This document shows positions 26,427 to 35,141 of a stretch of 64,000 nucleotides of DNA, in pieces; the stretch's first letter is position 1; the number at the start of each line of letters is the position of its first letter. The stretch is from assembly GCF_040081985.1 (NCBI RefSeq), contig NZ_JBEBMH010000006.1, forward strand, positions 62,001 to 126,000. Reading direction: 5' to 3'. The notes under the pieces were generated by a model. It made no database searches. It saw only the letters and a program-made list of their open reading frames with translations, and was not told the DNA's origin. Source of the stretch: Kumtagia yinganensis. GTDB taxonomy: Bacteria > Pseudomonadota > Alphaproteobacteria > Rhizobiales > Rhizobiaceae. A program made the position numbers and the translations under genes.

Positions 26427-26475
26427 CATAAAAAGTGCAACGTCGCATGTTTTATGTCAACATGAAAAGTGCAAC
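26427..26475. promoter_or_regulatory. Two direct repeats upstream of the XRE regulator, likely operator
   Basis: The 15-bp motif cat(a/g)aaaagtgcaac occurs at 26427-26441 and 26461-26475, 14 of 15 identical, 34 bp start to start (roughly three helical turns). It lies between divergent genes and just before the regulator start, so it is a good candidate for autoregulation. Confidence 0.5.
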
Positions 26476-26487
26476 TGGGGTGATTTT

Positions 26488-26718
26488 ATGCTAACTTCTG
26501 CTCAATGCCGCGCAGCAAGGGCTCTTTTGGAATGGTCCCGCGAGGAGTTGGCGGCGGCGTCGAAAGTGGCCGTTCGAACAGTCGTGGATTTTGAGCGCAA
26601 TGCGAGGGAGCCGCGTGAAGTGACCAAAGATGCCCTGCAACGAGCGCTAGAGGCCGCTGGCGTCATCTTCGTCGCCGAGAATGGCGAAGGGCCGGGAGTG
26701 AGGTTGAAGAAGCGATGA
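26488..26718 (+). CDS. XRE-family helix-turn-helix regulator
   Basis: A 76-residue Cro/C1-type protein: QCRAARALLEWSREELAAAS, then the recognition helix VAVRTVVDFERNAREP, and a C-terminal GVIFVAENGEGPGVRLKKR. The C-terminus matches a widespread group of small rhizobial phage or transposon regulators. Start ATG at 26488; the longer upstream frame runs over the repeat motifs. Likely controls the divergent unit to its left. Confidence 0.82.
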   Translation: MLTSAQCRAARALLEWSREELAAASKVAVRTVVDFERNAREPREVTKDALQRALEAAGVIFVAENGEGPGVRLKKR

Positions 26719-26776
26719 GCCGGCTTGCGCGCGAAGATATCTGTCGGCATGGTGGTGACCTTGTTAAGGGCCACGA

Positions 26777-27241
26777 ATGTTCGTCATAGACTGGACTGCC
26801 GAACATTGGGCGGCACTTTTCACCGGTATCATCATCCTGGTCCTGGTCCTCATCTACCGGCAGACCCGCGCGCTAGTCCGGCTGAGCACTGCCGCTCTAC
26901 TGCCTCATCCGAAGGTAAAGTTAGTTGCTCCTGACATCCTGCGAATTTCGGTGCCATCCGACAGTCGCTTTAGTATCTCCAAGATCGCGCTGAAGCCCAG
27001 AACGGCATCGCTCGCCGAGCAGCGCCTAAATCGCAGAGTGAACAAGAACGGCTCGCAAGCTTACCAAGACGCTTCATTGTGGACGGGGGTCCATCAATTT
27101 CCAAACGGTGTCAAAGCGGTTCGCTTTCGCGCGCAGCCCATGCCGCACAATTCGCGCTTGGTTATTACTTTGACGGGCCAAAGCCTTCCGAAGAAGCGAG
27201 TGACTCTCCGGCTGCCAGACAATATACCGCCCCACCGGTAA
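26777..27241 (+). CDS. Small membrane-anchored hypothetical protein
   Basis: A 154-residue protein with one membrane helix at about residues 13-27 (ALFTGIIILVLVLIY) and a basic soluble domain. No recognised family. It sits between the XRE gene and a fragment that repeats the 3' end of that gene, so it may have been inserted by a recombination that duplicated the XRE tail. Confidence 0.5.
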   Translation: MFVIDWTAEHWAALFTGIIILVLVLIYRQTRALVRLSTAALLPHPKVKLVAPDILRISVPSDSRFSISKIALKPRTASLAEQRLNRRVNKNGSQAYQDASLWTGVHQFPNGVKAVRFRAQPMPHNSRLVITLTGQSLPKKRVTLRLPDNIPPHR

Positions 27242-27242
27242 C

Positions 27243-27338
27243 GCTGTCGGGGTCGACTTCATCCGGGAGAACGGTGGCGGCGCCGGTGTGAGGTTGCGGA
27301 AGGGAACGGGTTGTTCTGCAATGCCAACTTCGGCCTAG
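27243..27338 (+). pseudogene. Relic of an XRE regulator C-terminus
   Basis: The frame reads GVDFIRENGGGAGVRLRKG, closely matching GVIFVAENGEGPGVRLKKR at the end of the regulator at 26488-26718. No start or HTH part precedes it; it runs on 12 more codons to TAG. It is a decayed tail of a second HTH gene or of a duplication. Confidence 0.6.
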
Positions 27339-27400
27339 GTATTTTGGCCCGTTGATCTGCCGATCCGAATTCGCTAGTTGCCTCCTGGCAGGGAGAACGA

Positions 27401-28195
27401 ATGAACGCGAAATTGCCGGGACCGCTTTCCGGACCAAATCACCATTTCGCGTTGCGGCCTGGCAGCGATCGGCTTGTGGTATTTTTTTCGGGGACCGGCA
27501 AGGCCCCCGGAAAATTTGATTTCTGGAATGTTGGTCGGGAGATCGACGCAAACGTTTTGTTCGTGAACGACGAGGGCAACACTTGGTACCAACATGGCAT
27601 CAAGGCTTTCGGCGCCACGATCGACGAGACCCTTTCCAACATCAAGAAGTGGCGCAAGGCCCTAGGGATCAAGAATACTTACCTCGTTGGCGCCAGCATG
27701 GGAGGCTATGGTGCGGTCCTCTTCGGAGCGCTTTTAAATGTTCGGGTCATTGCATTCGGTTTTGACAGTGTTTTGAAGCTTCCAACGAGCCAGAGCGAAC
27801 GTTTAATTAACCCGTCAATCCAGCCGCTTTACCCCGATCTGCGACCGATATTGGCCCAAAGCCGGGCGAAGGTTTATGTCTACGCGGGGGAAATGGAAAC
27901 CATGGACGTGGTGAGTGCGCTCCATATCTCCCGGTTAGCACATGTCTCAGTCCAAACGTTGCGAGGTGCCACCCACGCCTCCGCGAAGTTCGTACATGAC
28001 CATGCCGATCTTCGTCTCGTCTTCTCCGCATTCCTCGACAGCAAACCACTGCCAAGGATGCATGCTTGCGGAAAAATGTGCAGCATGCCGTCATTGGTGG
28101 ACTTGCTTCACAAGGCGCATTTGGCTCATTCTGAAAAGTCGTACGAACTTTCCCCGCACGATTTGTCAATCCGCTTTGAAACACGACCCTTGTAA
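27401..28195 (+). CDS. Alpha/beta hydrolase-like protein, probably the 5' part of a frameshifted hydrolase-TPR gene
   Basis: A 264-residue frame with a beta-strand/oxyanion region RLVVFFSGTGKAPGKFDFW, the nucleophile elbow GASMGGYGAV and a likely catalytic His in TLRGATHASAKF. It fits alpha/beta hydrolases found with TPR or sugar genes. About 35 residues before its stop the coding signal passes into the +1 frame, which contains TPR-like helices to 28616. Lower GC than the chromosome, in line with acquired cargo. Substrate unknown. Confidence 0.62.
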   Translation: MNAKLPGPLSGPNHHFALRPGSDRLVVFFSGTGKAPGKFDFWNVGREIDANVLFVNDEGNTWYQHGIKAFGATIDETLSNIKKWRKALGIKNTYLVGASMGGYGAVLFGALLNVRVIAFGFDSVLKLPTSQSERLINPSIQPLYPDLRPILAQSRAKVYVYAGEMETMDVVSALHISRLAHVSVQTLRGATHASAKFVHDHADLRLVFSAFLDSKPLPRMHACGKMCSMPSLVDLLHKAHLAHSEKSYELSPHDLSIRFETRPL

Positions 28196-28616
28196 TGAAG
28201 CAGTCCACTACCTCCTTGGGCTTAGCCACCTCAAGCTGGGCGAAAGTTCACTCGCCGCGAAACATTTGAGTATGGTGGTAGCAGCGCTACCCGACTTTGA
28301 GGATGGACATTTCTACTTTATAAAATCTATTCGCGCACATAAGCATCATGAGGGAACCTTAGATTTGATGCAGAAACACTTAGAGAGATGGCCGAGTTCT
28401 TATAGAACTCACCTGTTGATGGGGCAGTTGTACGGCGCCCTGAAACGTTATGACGAGGCTATCAAATCGTTGGAGATAGCGGTCCAAGATCCCAAACGGG
28501 GCCACACATACGGCAAAACCCTCGACCAGATGAGGGCCGCCATTAAGATCGCCGAACGGCCGACCGTCGCCAAATATTTGAGCAAAACCTTCGGGCGCTT
28601 GGCGAGGCCGTCATAG
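28164..28616 (+). pseudogene. TPR-like 3' part of the frameshifted hydrolase gene
   Basis: This frame is +1 to the hydrolase frame and has no good start. It encodes TPR helices: QSALKHDPCNEAVHYLLGLS, then GESSLAAKHL, and YGALKRYDEAIKSLEIAV. The hydrolase and TPR frames join near 28150-28175, consistent with a single ancestral ORF of about 400 residues broken by one indel (or a sequencing error). Confidence 0.55.
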
Positions 28617-28760
28617 CTGCAGTTTGTGCCACGATAAGCGTCTTTCCGCCCAAGAACCGGCATAGATCGACGCAACCGCAGGCGCATCCCGCCTGGGAGA
28701 CGACAAAGGTGCGAGGCCGCGTACGGGCGGCTTGGCGTCGGCCAAGGAGAGAGCAATTCA

Positions 28761-29090
28761 GTGAGCAGCATTTTCGTTCTAGAGATTGGCGGCCGTCCGA
28801 CTATTGCTGTGGAAGCCTTTGACCAAGCGGACGCAGCTTCGTGGCTCGCCGACGAGATTGTTCAAAGTGACTTGAAGGAACTGCTTACAATTTTCGGTCA
28901 CCCGCTTTGGGACGGGGTCGAGGCTTTGACGATGCGCCAGGGGACCGCTGCGGAAGCACAAACGTGGCGTTCGGGGTTCACCGCCGGCGCCATCAGCGGA
29001 ACTTATTACGGCGGGCCGAGTACCTATTTTGCGGTCAAGCTAGTTCCAATAATCGAACCGCAGCCGATCGAGGGGCACAACTTCATCTAA
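28761..29090 (+). CDS. Hypothetical protein
   Basis: A 109-residue soluble protein from a GTG at 28761 (MSSIFVLEIGGRPTIAVEAF). No domain recognised. A compact N-terminal beta-strand segment followed by two helices is suggested by the pattern. It faces the end of the leftward tail operon, 21 bp away. Confidence 0.5.
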   Translation: MSSIFVLEIGGRPTIAVEAFDQADAASWLADEIVQSDLKELLTIFGHPLWDGVEALTMRQGTAAEAQTWRSGFTAGAISGTYYGGPSTYFAVKLVPIIEPQPIEGHNFI

Positions 29091-29111
29091 AAACTTGCGC
29101 GGCTTGGGTCT

Positions 29112-29852
29112 CTATGCTTCGCGGCGCAACCGCTCAGCCGCTCGGCGCTGCTGGCGGTTCATCGGCGGATTTAGCGGCGTCACGTTGGTGCCAGCAAAAG
29201 GATTGATCGGCTCGCCCACCTTGTCCGGCCAGGTATGGAGGCGGCGGGTCGTGGCGCCGGCTGCCGTGATCACCGTGAGGTCGAGATGGCCGCCGATAGC
29301 GTATCGCTCCCGGCTGTTGCTTTCGAACTTCAGTGACGCCTTCTCACGACGCAAGCCCTCGGCGAGGTGCAGGCCGCAGGCGGCCAATCCGCCGTTGCTT
29401 TCCAGGATCGCCACCTGGCGGTGGTTTTCGTCGCGCATGATGCCGTTGGCGTTGAGGCCCCTGCCGACATAGAGGCGGCAAGCCTCGATCTCCGGTTTGT
29501 CGGACTTCGTGATGAAGTAGGCGAGTTGCGGCCCTTCTGTCTCAGACATGCCGCCGATCAGCGCCTCGAAATGCGGAAACCCCTCCGGCATGTCGGCAAG
29601 TTCCGGGATGCCCTCCCGCAGGGCGGCAAGGCCGATATCGAAGCTGCCGGCTGCTGCAAAAGCCTTGCACGTATTTGCCTCGAACATCTCGATGATCTTG
29701 GCATTGCCCCGGATCGAAATTGCGCCGGCACAGCCGGGCAGGATAATGGCCTTGTTCTTCGTTGCGGCGAGCCTGTCGTCGCGGTCAATCGATGCGCCAT
29801 CGGTTAGCATTTCGACGCTGGAGGCGCGGCAGAGGCCGATAAACATGGACAT
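29112..29852 (-). CDS. Hypothetical phage protein, last gene of tail unit (weak Ntn-hydrolase resemblance)
   Basis: A 246-residue protein immediately downstream of the tape-measure gene (2-bp spacing). The N-terminal pattern EMLTDGASID...KAIILPGCAGAISIRG recalls the strand order of proteasome-type Ntn hydrolases, though no catalytic Thr, Ser or Cys at position 1 is exposed. The C-terminus is basic (NRQQRRAAERLRREA). Position suggests a tail or host-contact role. The fold idea is only an inference from a short pattern. Confidence 0.5.
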   Translation of the reverse strand: MSMFIGLCRASSVEMLTDGASIDRDDRLAATKNKAIILPGCAGAISIRGNAKIIEMFEANTCKAFAAAGSFDIGLAALREGIPELADMPEGFPHFEALIGGMSETEGPQLAYFITKSDKPEIEACRLYVGRGLNANGIMRDENHRQVAILESNGGLAACGLHLAEGLRREKASLKFESNSRERYAIGGHLDLTVITAAGATTRRLHTWPDKVGEPINPFAGTNVTPLNPPMNRQQRRAAERLRREA

Positions 29853-29854
29853 GG

Positions 29855-31789
29855 TCAGTCTCCTATGATGGCGGTCACGAGAGCGTCGAACGCTTCCTCA
29901 TCGGATGCGACAGGCGCGGTCAGGATGGATTTGGCGAAGGCGTCACCGATGTCGCCGCCGTTATCAAGCAGTTCGTCCTTGAAGTCCGTCAGGAAGCCAG
30001 TGACACCATCGCGAATGTCGGTGATGCGGTACTGATAGCGCATTTCATTGGCAGCCGCGCTGTCCATTCCCTGGCCAGTGCCTCGGAGCCGGCTGGCGAT
30101 CTGCTGTTCACGGTCGCTGCGGAAAAGCTGCTCTCGCTCGAACGCCAAATCCTGGCCAAGCTTCATTCCCGCCATGGCGTCGGCCGCCTCGCCGTAAGCG
30201 GTCGCCTGTTGACGGATGGCGTCGAGTTGTGCGGGTGAAAGCTCGATGTTCTTGGCGTAAGCGGCGGCGAGCATTTCCTGCTCGGCTCGGAGCGATGCCG
30301 CTGCGGCGCCGGTGAGCCCCAGCAGTCGCGCCTCGTCCTGCAAGCCTCGCATCCTGAGTTCGTGCTGGCGCTGCGCGTCCTGCATAAAATCGAGACTGCC
30401 GGGCTGGTCGTCGAGACCTCGGAACTGCGGGATTGGAATGCGCGGTCCGGAGCCAGCGCCTGCATTGCCGTTCGCACCGCTCGGTATCAGGTCCGTGCCG
30501 TTGACGGTGGCGTTGATGGCGTCCTGCAATTTCTCGAAAGTCAGTCGGGTCAACTCGCCCTCGGCTCGGAGCCGTTTCAACTCCTGCGCAACGGGACTGG
30601 CGTCGATCATCGCCTGCGTCTTTTCCAGGCCGGTGATTTCGTCGGGCAGGCGGACAAACGGCACGCTGCCGATGCGCGGATCAGCAAAGCCCTGACGCTC
30701 GAGGTCCATGCGCGTGTTGACCCCGGTCGCAAGGTCGCTGCGCAGGGTTTGCCCCGCGATAGCCGTCTGGCTGGCGTTGACCTTAAGGGCCGCTTCCTGC
30801 CGCAAGCCCTCCAGTTCGAGCAGCGCGCGCTTGGCGGCAAACTCACGTTCGGCGTTGGCGATGATCGTGTTCGTGGCGGTCGTGCTGGCGGCGCCGGTCA
30901 AGGCGATGGCGTCGCGATAAGTTTTCTGCAGGTCGCCGAGCTCGGAAATCTGTCCCTTGACCGTGCCGAGCGGCGCGGCTTGATCTGCGAGCGCCTGCGT
31001 CACGCTATCAACGCCAAGGCTGGCCTCAACCGAAAACGACTGCAGAAGCTTGTAGCCGCCGTACATCGCGGCGATCGCCGCAATCCATGGACCGGCCGCG
31101 CGTGCCACACCGCCAAGGATGCCGATGCTGTCCTTCCACAGCGCGTTCAGGCCGCCTTGGCCGGCATAAAGTTGAGCGATTTGCGGCCCTTGCTGCGCCA
31201 GGATCATGGCCGGGTTCAAGCCCCCGGCGAGGCCCTGTCCGATATCAAACGCCTGATAGCCAAGAATTTGCCGCCGGCCAGCGGCAGCACCGCCAGCGAC
31301 CATTCCGGGCACGTTGTCGTTGGCAGTCATGGCAAGCTGCTTGTGCGCGGCAACGGCCCGGTTCGCCAGTGCGATTTCCTCAGTGAGTTGCGCATTCACG
31401 CTGCCGATGATGCCGGCCAGCTTGCCGTGACCTTGTGCGGCGAGGTTTGCGGCATTGGCCGTCAAGCCGAGTTCGCGTGCCATTCCCATGTAGATCGCAG
31501 AGGCACGGCCGGCGGCGAGGTTGTTCGTTTCCATTTCAAACGACAGGACTTTCAGGCCCTGCGACATGCGCGTCTCTTCGCGGTAGCCTTCCTCAAATCC
31601 CCGTGCGAGCGTGTCGAGTTGCGAGCGCGTTCGGGTCGCCTTAACCCCGACTTCGCCCATTTCGACCTGCACGTCGCGAAGGCCGGTATCGAGGCGCTTA
31701 TTCGCGCTGTCCATCGCGTTGGCGCCCTGCACCCATTGAGACGGGTCCAGCACCGGAGCAACGCGTAGGGCGTCCATTTTCATGACCAT
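29855..31789 (-). CDS. Phage tail length tape-measure protein
   Basis: A 644-residue protein. After an N-terminal coiled coil (GANAMDSANKRLDTGLRDVQ) comes the signature of the TMP_2-type tape measure, NPAMILAQQGPQIAQLYAGQ, followed by a hydrophobic segment GPWIAAIAAMYGGY, then long helices to the end. In phages it sets tail length and helps DNA entry; 640 residues would imply a short siphovirus tail. AAGGAGG lies 8 bp before the chosen ATG (31789); two more in-frame ATGs follow at once. It directly follows the tail-completion-like gene. Confidence 0.82.
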   Translation of the reverse strand: MVMKMDALRVAPVLDPSQWVQGANAMDSANKRLDTGLRDVQVEMGEVGVKATRTRSQLDTLARGFEEGYREETRMSQGLKVLSFEMETNNLAAGRASAIYMGMARELGLTANAANLAAQGHGKLAGIIGSVNAQLTEEIALANRAVAAHKQLAMTANDNVPGMVAGGAAAGRRQILGYQAFDIGQGLAGGLNPAMILAQQGPQIAQLYAGQGGLNALWKDSIGILGGVARAAGPWIAAIAAMYGGYKLLQSFSVEASLGVDSVTQALADQAAPLGTVKGQISELGDLQKTYRDAIALTGAASTTATNTIIANAEREFAAKRALLELEGLRQEAALKVNASQTAIAGQTLRSDLATGVNTRMDLERQGFADPRIGSVPFVRLPDEITGLEKTQAMIDASPVAQELKRLRAEGELTRLTFEKLQDAINATVNGTDLIPSGANGNAGAGSGPRIPIPQFRGLDDQPGSLDFMQDAQRQHELRMRGLQDEARLLGLTGAAAASLRAEQEMLAAAYAKNIELSPAQLDAIRQQATAYGEAADAMAGMKLGQDLAFEREQLFRSDREQQIASRLRGTGQGMDSAAANEMRYQYRITDIRDGVTGFLTDFKDELLDNGGDIGDAFAKSILTAPVASDEEAFDALVTAIIGD

Positions 31790-31790
31790 C

Positions 31791-32471
31791 TCAACGGCCT
31801 CCTTGGCGAATGACGACGGCGGGATAACTGATCGCTTGCCCGGCCTGCCGGTCTTTCCGGCCACCGCCGCGCTTCAATATGTAGGGAACGCGGGCGTTGA
31901 TGCCGGGCGGCAGGTTCAGCCATTTCGAAGTGAAGGTGAATTTAGCGCCGCCGGGTTGCTTGCCCTGGCGGTTGTTCATGACGTTGGCGGTCGCGCCATG
32001 CACACGGCCCGCCGAGCGAAACAGTGTTGCCCTGCCGCCGGTGGCGCCTTCGCTGGTTTCGACCTTGCGGGTATATGGCTGGACGTTGACCACCCACACC
32101 TCAGCCTGCGCCGGGATGTCGTCATAGGTGGTGGCGATCTTGTTGCCGACGATCACCACGAAACTCTCGGCGAAGCGCCCGGAGCGGCGCGGCGAACGCT
32201 TCCTTAGCTCTTCCAAGGTCTCGGTGATGATCGCCGTCCAGTTCGAAAACAGGTAGAGGATGGCGTTCGGAATCTCCGTCGCTTCCTCGGGAAGATCGGC
32301 AATGCCGTTCACATATCGGGTATAAAACGGGCTGGCCTCGCCCGACGCGATCACACGTTGCAGTTCCGACTTGGCAAACGCCGCTAGCGCCGCCTCTGCG
32401 TTCTCAGGAAGAACGTCGGTCGTGAACTGGTTAAGCGCCGTGCCCAGGCTCTGGAACGTATAAGTCGCCAC
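31791..32471 (-). CDS. Putative tail-completion / HK97-gp10-like protein
   Basis: A 226-residue protein starting with GTG at 32471 behind GGGGAGTAAA. The central LRKRSPRRSGRFAESFVV is the typical pattern of HK97 gp10-like minor tail proteins, and the position directly before the tape measure agrees. It starts 1 bp after the preceding stop and ends next to the tape-measure start. The stretch WAIITETLEE-type helices and a basic C-terminus are also seen. The family call is probable, not certain. Confidence 0.55.
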   Translation of the reverse strand: MATYTFQSLGTALNQFTTDVLPENAEAALAAFAKSELQRVIASGEASPFYTRYVNGIADLPEEATEIPNAILYLFSNWTAIITETLEELRKRSPRRSGRFAESFVVIVGNKIATTYDDIPAQAEVWVVNVQPYTRKVETSEGATGGRATLFRSAGRVHGATANVMNNRQGKQPGGAKFTFTSKWLNLPPGINARVPYILKRGGGRKDRQAGQAISYPAVVIRQGGR

Positions 32472-32472
32472 T

Positions 32473-32892
32473 TTACTCCCCGTCGCTCGGCGGTTCGGAT
32501 TGAACGATGGCGGAACGTGATGCCGGCGAGGCCGACACTTGCGCCGCACACCACACCACCGCACCGAGCAGTTCGCGGTAGCTGGTATCGGCGAGGCGCG
32601 CCTTCGCCTCGGCTGCGACATAGGGGGTGTCGAATCCATGCCAGCCAAGCAAAAGGTGCTGGCCGATCACTTCGGCTTTGGCCGCGTACCGGTCCTGCTT
32701 GTCCTTGTCGCTGTCTTTGGCCTTCGGTGCGAAGGCGCGTTCAACGCGATCCTTGTGTGTCTGGTAGGCTGGCAATTGCAGGCCCCGGACATGGAACCAT
32801 ACGCCTTCCCAATCCGGGTAGCGCACCCACCGGCCTTCGCGTTCGGCCTCAATGTCGACGGCGATCTTTTTCAGTTCGATCACGTCCATCAT
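32473..32892 (-). CDS. Hypothetical tail-unit protein (possible tail assembly chaperone)
   Basis: A 139-residue acidic protein. It has a two-helix pattern with WVRYPDWEGVWFHVRG near the start. Position two genes before the tape measure is where tail assembly chaperones often lie; no frameshift signal was found. Function inferred from position only. Confidence 0.5.
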   Translation of the reverse strand: MMDVIELKKIAVDIEAEREGRWVRYPDWEGVWFHVRGLQLPAYQTHKDRVERAFAPKAKDSDKDKQDRYAAKAEVIGQHLLLGWHGFDTPYVAAEAKARLADTSYRELLGAVVWCAAQVSASPASRSAIVQSEPPSDGE

Positions 32893-32895
32893 CCT

Positions 32896-33228
32896 CTATT
32901 GCCCCGGCATGAGAAACGGGTTGTGCGCGTCGGGATCGATCATGGCGGCATGGCTCGCCGGGATGTCATCGAAGGGCGGCGCGAGATTGAAAAGCGCTTC
33001 CTGCCCGCGCTGCCTTTGAAGCAGGCGGCGCGTATAGTGCTGGATGGTCTCGGTATAGCCGGCGAGGTCGGCGAAGTTGTTCGCCAGCTTGATCGCCGCC
33101 TCGCGGATTTCCTCGGGCGTCATCTTGTCCATGGCCGCAATGATGCGCTCCCGGCGCTGATCGTCCTCGAAGGCCCGCAGAGCGAATAGCGCGGCTTCCT
33201 CAGCGGCTCGCTCGGTGTCGATCGTCAT
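32896..33228 (-). CDS. Hypothetical phage protein
   Basis: A 110-residue helical acidic protein. The start ATG at 33228 overlaps the previous gene by 4 bp. No family recognised; part of the compact leftward structural operon. Confidence 0.5.
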   Translation of the reverse strand: MTIDTERAAEEAALFALRAFEDDQRRERIIAAMDKMTPEEIREAAIKLANNFADLAGYTETIQHYTRRLLQRQRGQEALFNLAPPFDDIPASHAAMIDPDAHNPFLMPGQ

Positions 33229-33470
33229 GCTGCGGCCTCCTGCAATCGGGCTTGCAGCGCCACTGCCTGCCGCCACGTCTCTTCGCCCCACGAATGCCGG
33301 TCAGCCGGGTCGACGCCGAGCGGAGTGATGCTGGCAGGCAGCGGGGAGGCTTCCCAAGGCCCGAGGCCAAGCGCGAGATGTAGCGCTGCGAAGTCTCGCG
33401 CGCGGAAAGCTTCGACGGCTTCCGGCGTGACTTTCTGTCTTCGCTTCGGGTTGCGGCGTTTCACTGGCAT
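33225..33470 (-). CDS. Hypothetical basic phage protein
   Basis: An 81-residue protein. It begins MPVKRRNPKRRQKVTPEAV, strikingly like the N-terminus of the next upstream gene (MPVKRKRAIRRESGLPEEV), so the two may share a short basic motif by duplication. It overlaps both neighbours. Function unknown. Confidence 0.5.
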   Translation of the reverse strand: MPVKRRNPKRRQKVTPEAVEAFRARDFAALHLALGLGPWEASPLPASITPLGVDPADRHSWGEETWRQAVALQARLQEAAA

Positions 33471-33970
33471 CGGGCGGCCTCCCCATCGAAGAGCAGCCCC
33501 AGGCGCGCGAGATATTCAGCCTCACTCTCGAATGTCGGCGGGTCGTCGGGATCGTAGACATCTGCGACGAAGTCGCCTGGCTTGCGCTTCTCATCGATCA
33601 GATGGCCATCAACATGGCGGTGTTGCCCGTTGTAGTATTCGAACTCCCACTGATCGACGTAGCTGGTCGGCATGCCGTATTCGAAGTCAGGGACGTAGTT
33701 GAGCACCTCGAACTTCGGCGTTCCTTTGCCGCCGGTGCGAATGCGGTTCTCCGGCGCATCAAACATCCACCACCCGCGCGGGCGGGTGCCGGGATTGTCC
33801 TGAACCCATTGCGCCAGCAATTCGTCCCGCCAGCGCTCCCACATGTCGCGGACTTCCGCGTCGCTCCACCAGAAAACGAACTGGTGTTCCGGGTCGCCGA
33901 GGAAATGGCCCTCCACCTCCTCCGGCAGCCCGCTCTCTCGGCGTATCGCCCGCTTGCGCTTTACCGGCAT
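33461..33970 (-). CDS. Hypothetical phage protein, Trp/acidic rich
   Basis: A 169-residue protein with a basic N-terminus (MPVKRKRAIRRESG) and a Trp- and Tyr-rich acidic core (FVFWWSDAEVRDMWERWRDE). Directly follows the small terminase gene (2 bp). No known domain; the position would suit a head-gene accessory protein. Confidence 0.5.
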   Translation of the reverse strand: MPVKRKRAIRRESGLPEEVEGHFLGDPEHQFVFWWSDAEVRDMWERWRDELLAQWVQDNPGTRPRGWWMFDAPENRIRTGGKGTPKFEVLNYVPDFEYGMPTSYVDQWEFEYYNGQHRHVDGHLIDEKRKPGDFVADVYDPDDPPTFESEAEYLARLGLLFDGEAARCQ

Positions 33971-33972
33971 GG

Positions 33973-34392
33973 CTATCTCCTATTGCTGCCGATGGCCGGC
34001 GGGCGCGTCGGCTCGCCTCCTGGACCCTCGCCGTCGAGGTCCAGTTCCCGGATCGCCCGCATGAAGGCGATCCGCGCATCCCTTTCGATGGACACCTCTG
34101 GCCGAACCTTCACGCCGCCCTTCTCGTCGACGAACGTCAATCCGTGCTTGGCCACCGCCTTGCGAGCCTCTTCCTTTCGGTCCCAAGCCTCAGCGGCGGC
34201 GATGAGCACCCTCAGATGCCAGGACTCCAACGAGAACTCCGCCGCGATGCTTTCGAACCAGGCCCGAGTGGGAGGTGCCAGATGCTTCGGAGCGGATGGC
34301 GTCGCCTTCGACGCGGATGGACGAGGCTTTGCCGTCGAGTTGTCCGCGACGACGGTCAATGCTGCGGCGCTTTGTGGCCCTCGGGCACCCAT
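33973..34392 (-). CDS. terS: Phage terminase small subunit, P27 family
   Basis: A 139-residue protein. The start MGARGPQSAAALTVV and the core APKHLAPPTRAWFESIAAEF followed by HLRVLIAAAEAWDRKEEARK are characteristic of P27-type small terminases, which recognise the pac or cos site and load the large subunit. The large terminase normally follows but is absent. A packaging-specificity protein without a motor is also the pattern in several phage satellites. Confidence 0.75.
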   Translation of the reverse strand: MGARGPQSAAALTVVADNSTAKPRPSASKATPSAPKHLAPPTRAWFESIAAEFSLESWHLRVLIAAAEAWDRKEEARKAVAKHGLTFVDEKGGVKVRPEVSIERDARIAFMRAIRELDLDGEGPGGEPTRPPAIGSNRR

Positions 34393-34499
34393 CTATTCAC
34401 CTCCTCGCACGCGCGGATTGAACCGGGGACGCCAAAATGAAAACGTTTGCCCCGACCGGTCTAGGCCCCTTGGCCCTGTAGGGATTTGCCCTGCCCCGG

Positions 34500-35141
34500 T
34501 CATAGCCTGCCTGCCATGCGAAGAACGTGGTCGACGCTCGGCGGCACCTTGCCGCGCCAGGAAGAGGCAGGCGAGGCTGATGGACGGCATGTCGGAACAG
34601 CCACCAGCCTCGCCGCCGATGCAGAACGGTTGGCAAGTGCAAGGCCTGGAGAAAGAGCCCTGTTTGACGCACCTGCCGCCCATCGCTGCGCTAGTCGCCG
34701 AGTGAAAGCATCGCTCGGCTTGTCTTCGAGCCAGCAATTGGCCCCTTCGTCGCCGTACGCTCCGTTAAGCCGCGCGCAAACGGCAACGTGATCAATGTCG
34801 GCGGCTTCTATGACTCTGAGGCCGTCGCGTTCATTGCACTGCAGAAAGGTGAAGTTCACGCTGCAATCGGATGTGCTGCCGTCGCCGATGGTGCGCAGCG
34901 CCGCACGCTTCCAGCCCACTGCATCGTCAACGTCTGCCGCCCAAGCCAACCCGAACGCATCGTTCCAGAGTTGCAGTGTGCCGTTCGCGGTTTGCGCCAG
35001 GGGATAGTCATGCCCTTCGTGCATGAAACACAATCGGACATTCCGCGTGTCGATACGTACGGCGTTGGGCCGAACCATCTCCCAAAGCCCGTCGATCTGG
35101 ATGGCTCTGTTCCAAGGCAGCGCGTAGCCGTTGACCTTCAT
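34500..35141 (-). CDS. HK97-like prohead protease
   Basis: A 213-residue protein starting MKVNGYALPWNRAIQIDGLW. The order matches the U35 family: FMHEGHDYPLAQTANGTLQL (catalytic His region), then GDGSTSDCSVNFTF in place of the conserved catalytic Ser block, then ADIDHVAVC. These proteases mature capsid shells, yet no major capsid gene is seen next to it. The last 60 residues are low complexity. Overlaps the upstream coiled-coil gene by 4 bp. Confidence 0.65.
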   Translation of the reverse strand: MKVNGYALPWNRAIQIDGLWEMVRPNAVRIDTRNVRLCFMHEGHDYPLAQTANGTLQLWNDAFGLAWAADVDDAVGWKRAALRTIGDGSTSDCSVNFTFLQCNERDGLRVIEAADIDHVAVCARLNGAYGDEGANCWLEDKPSDAFTRRLAQRWAAGASNRALSPGLALANRSASAARLVAVPTCRPSASPASSWRGKVPPSVDHVLRMAGRL

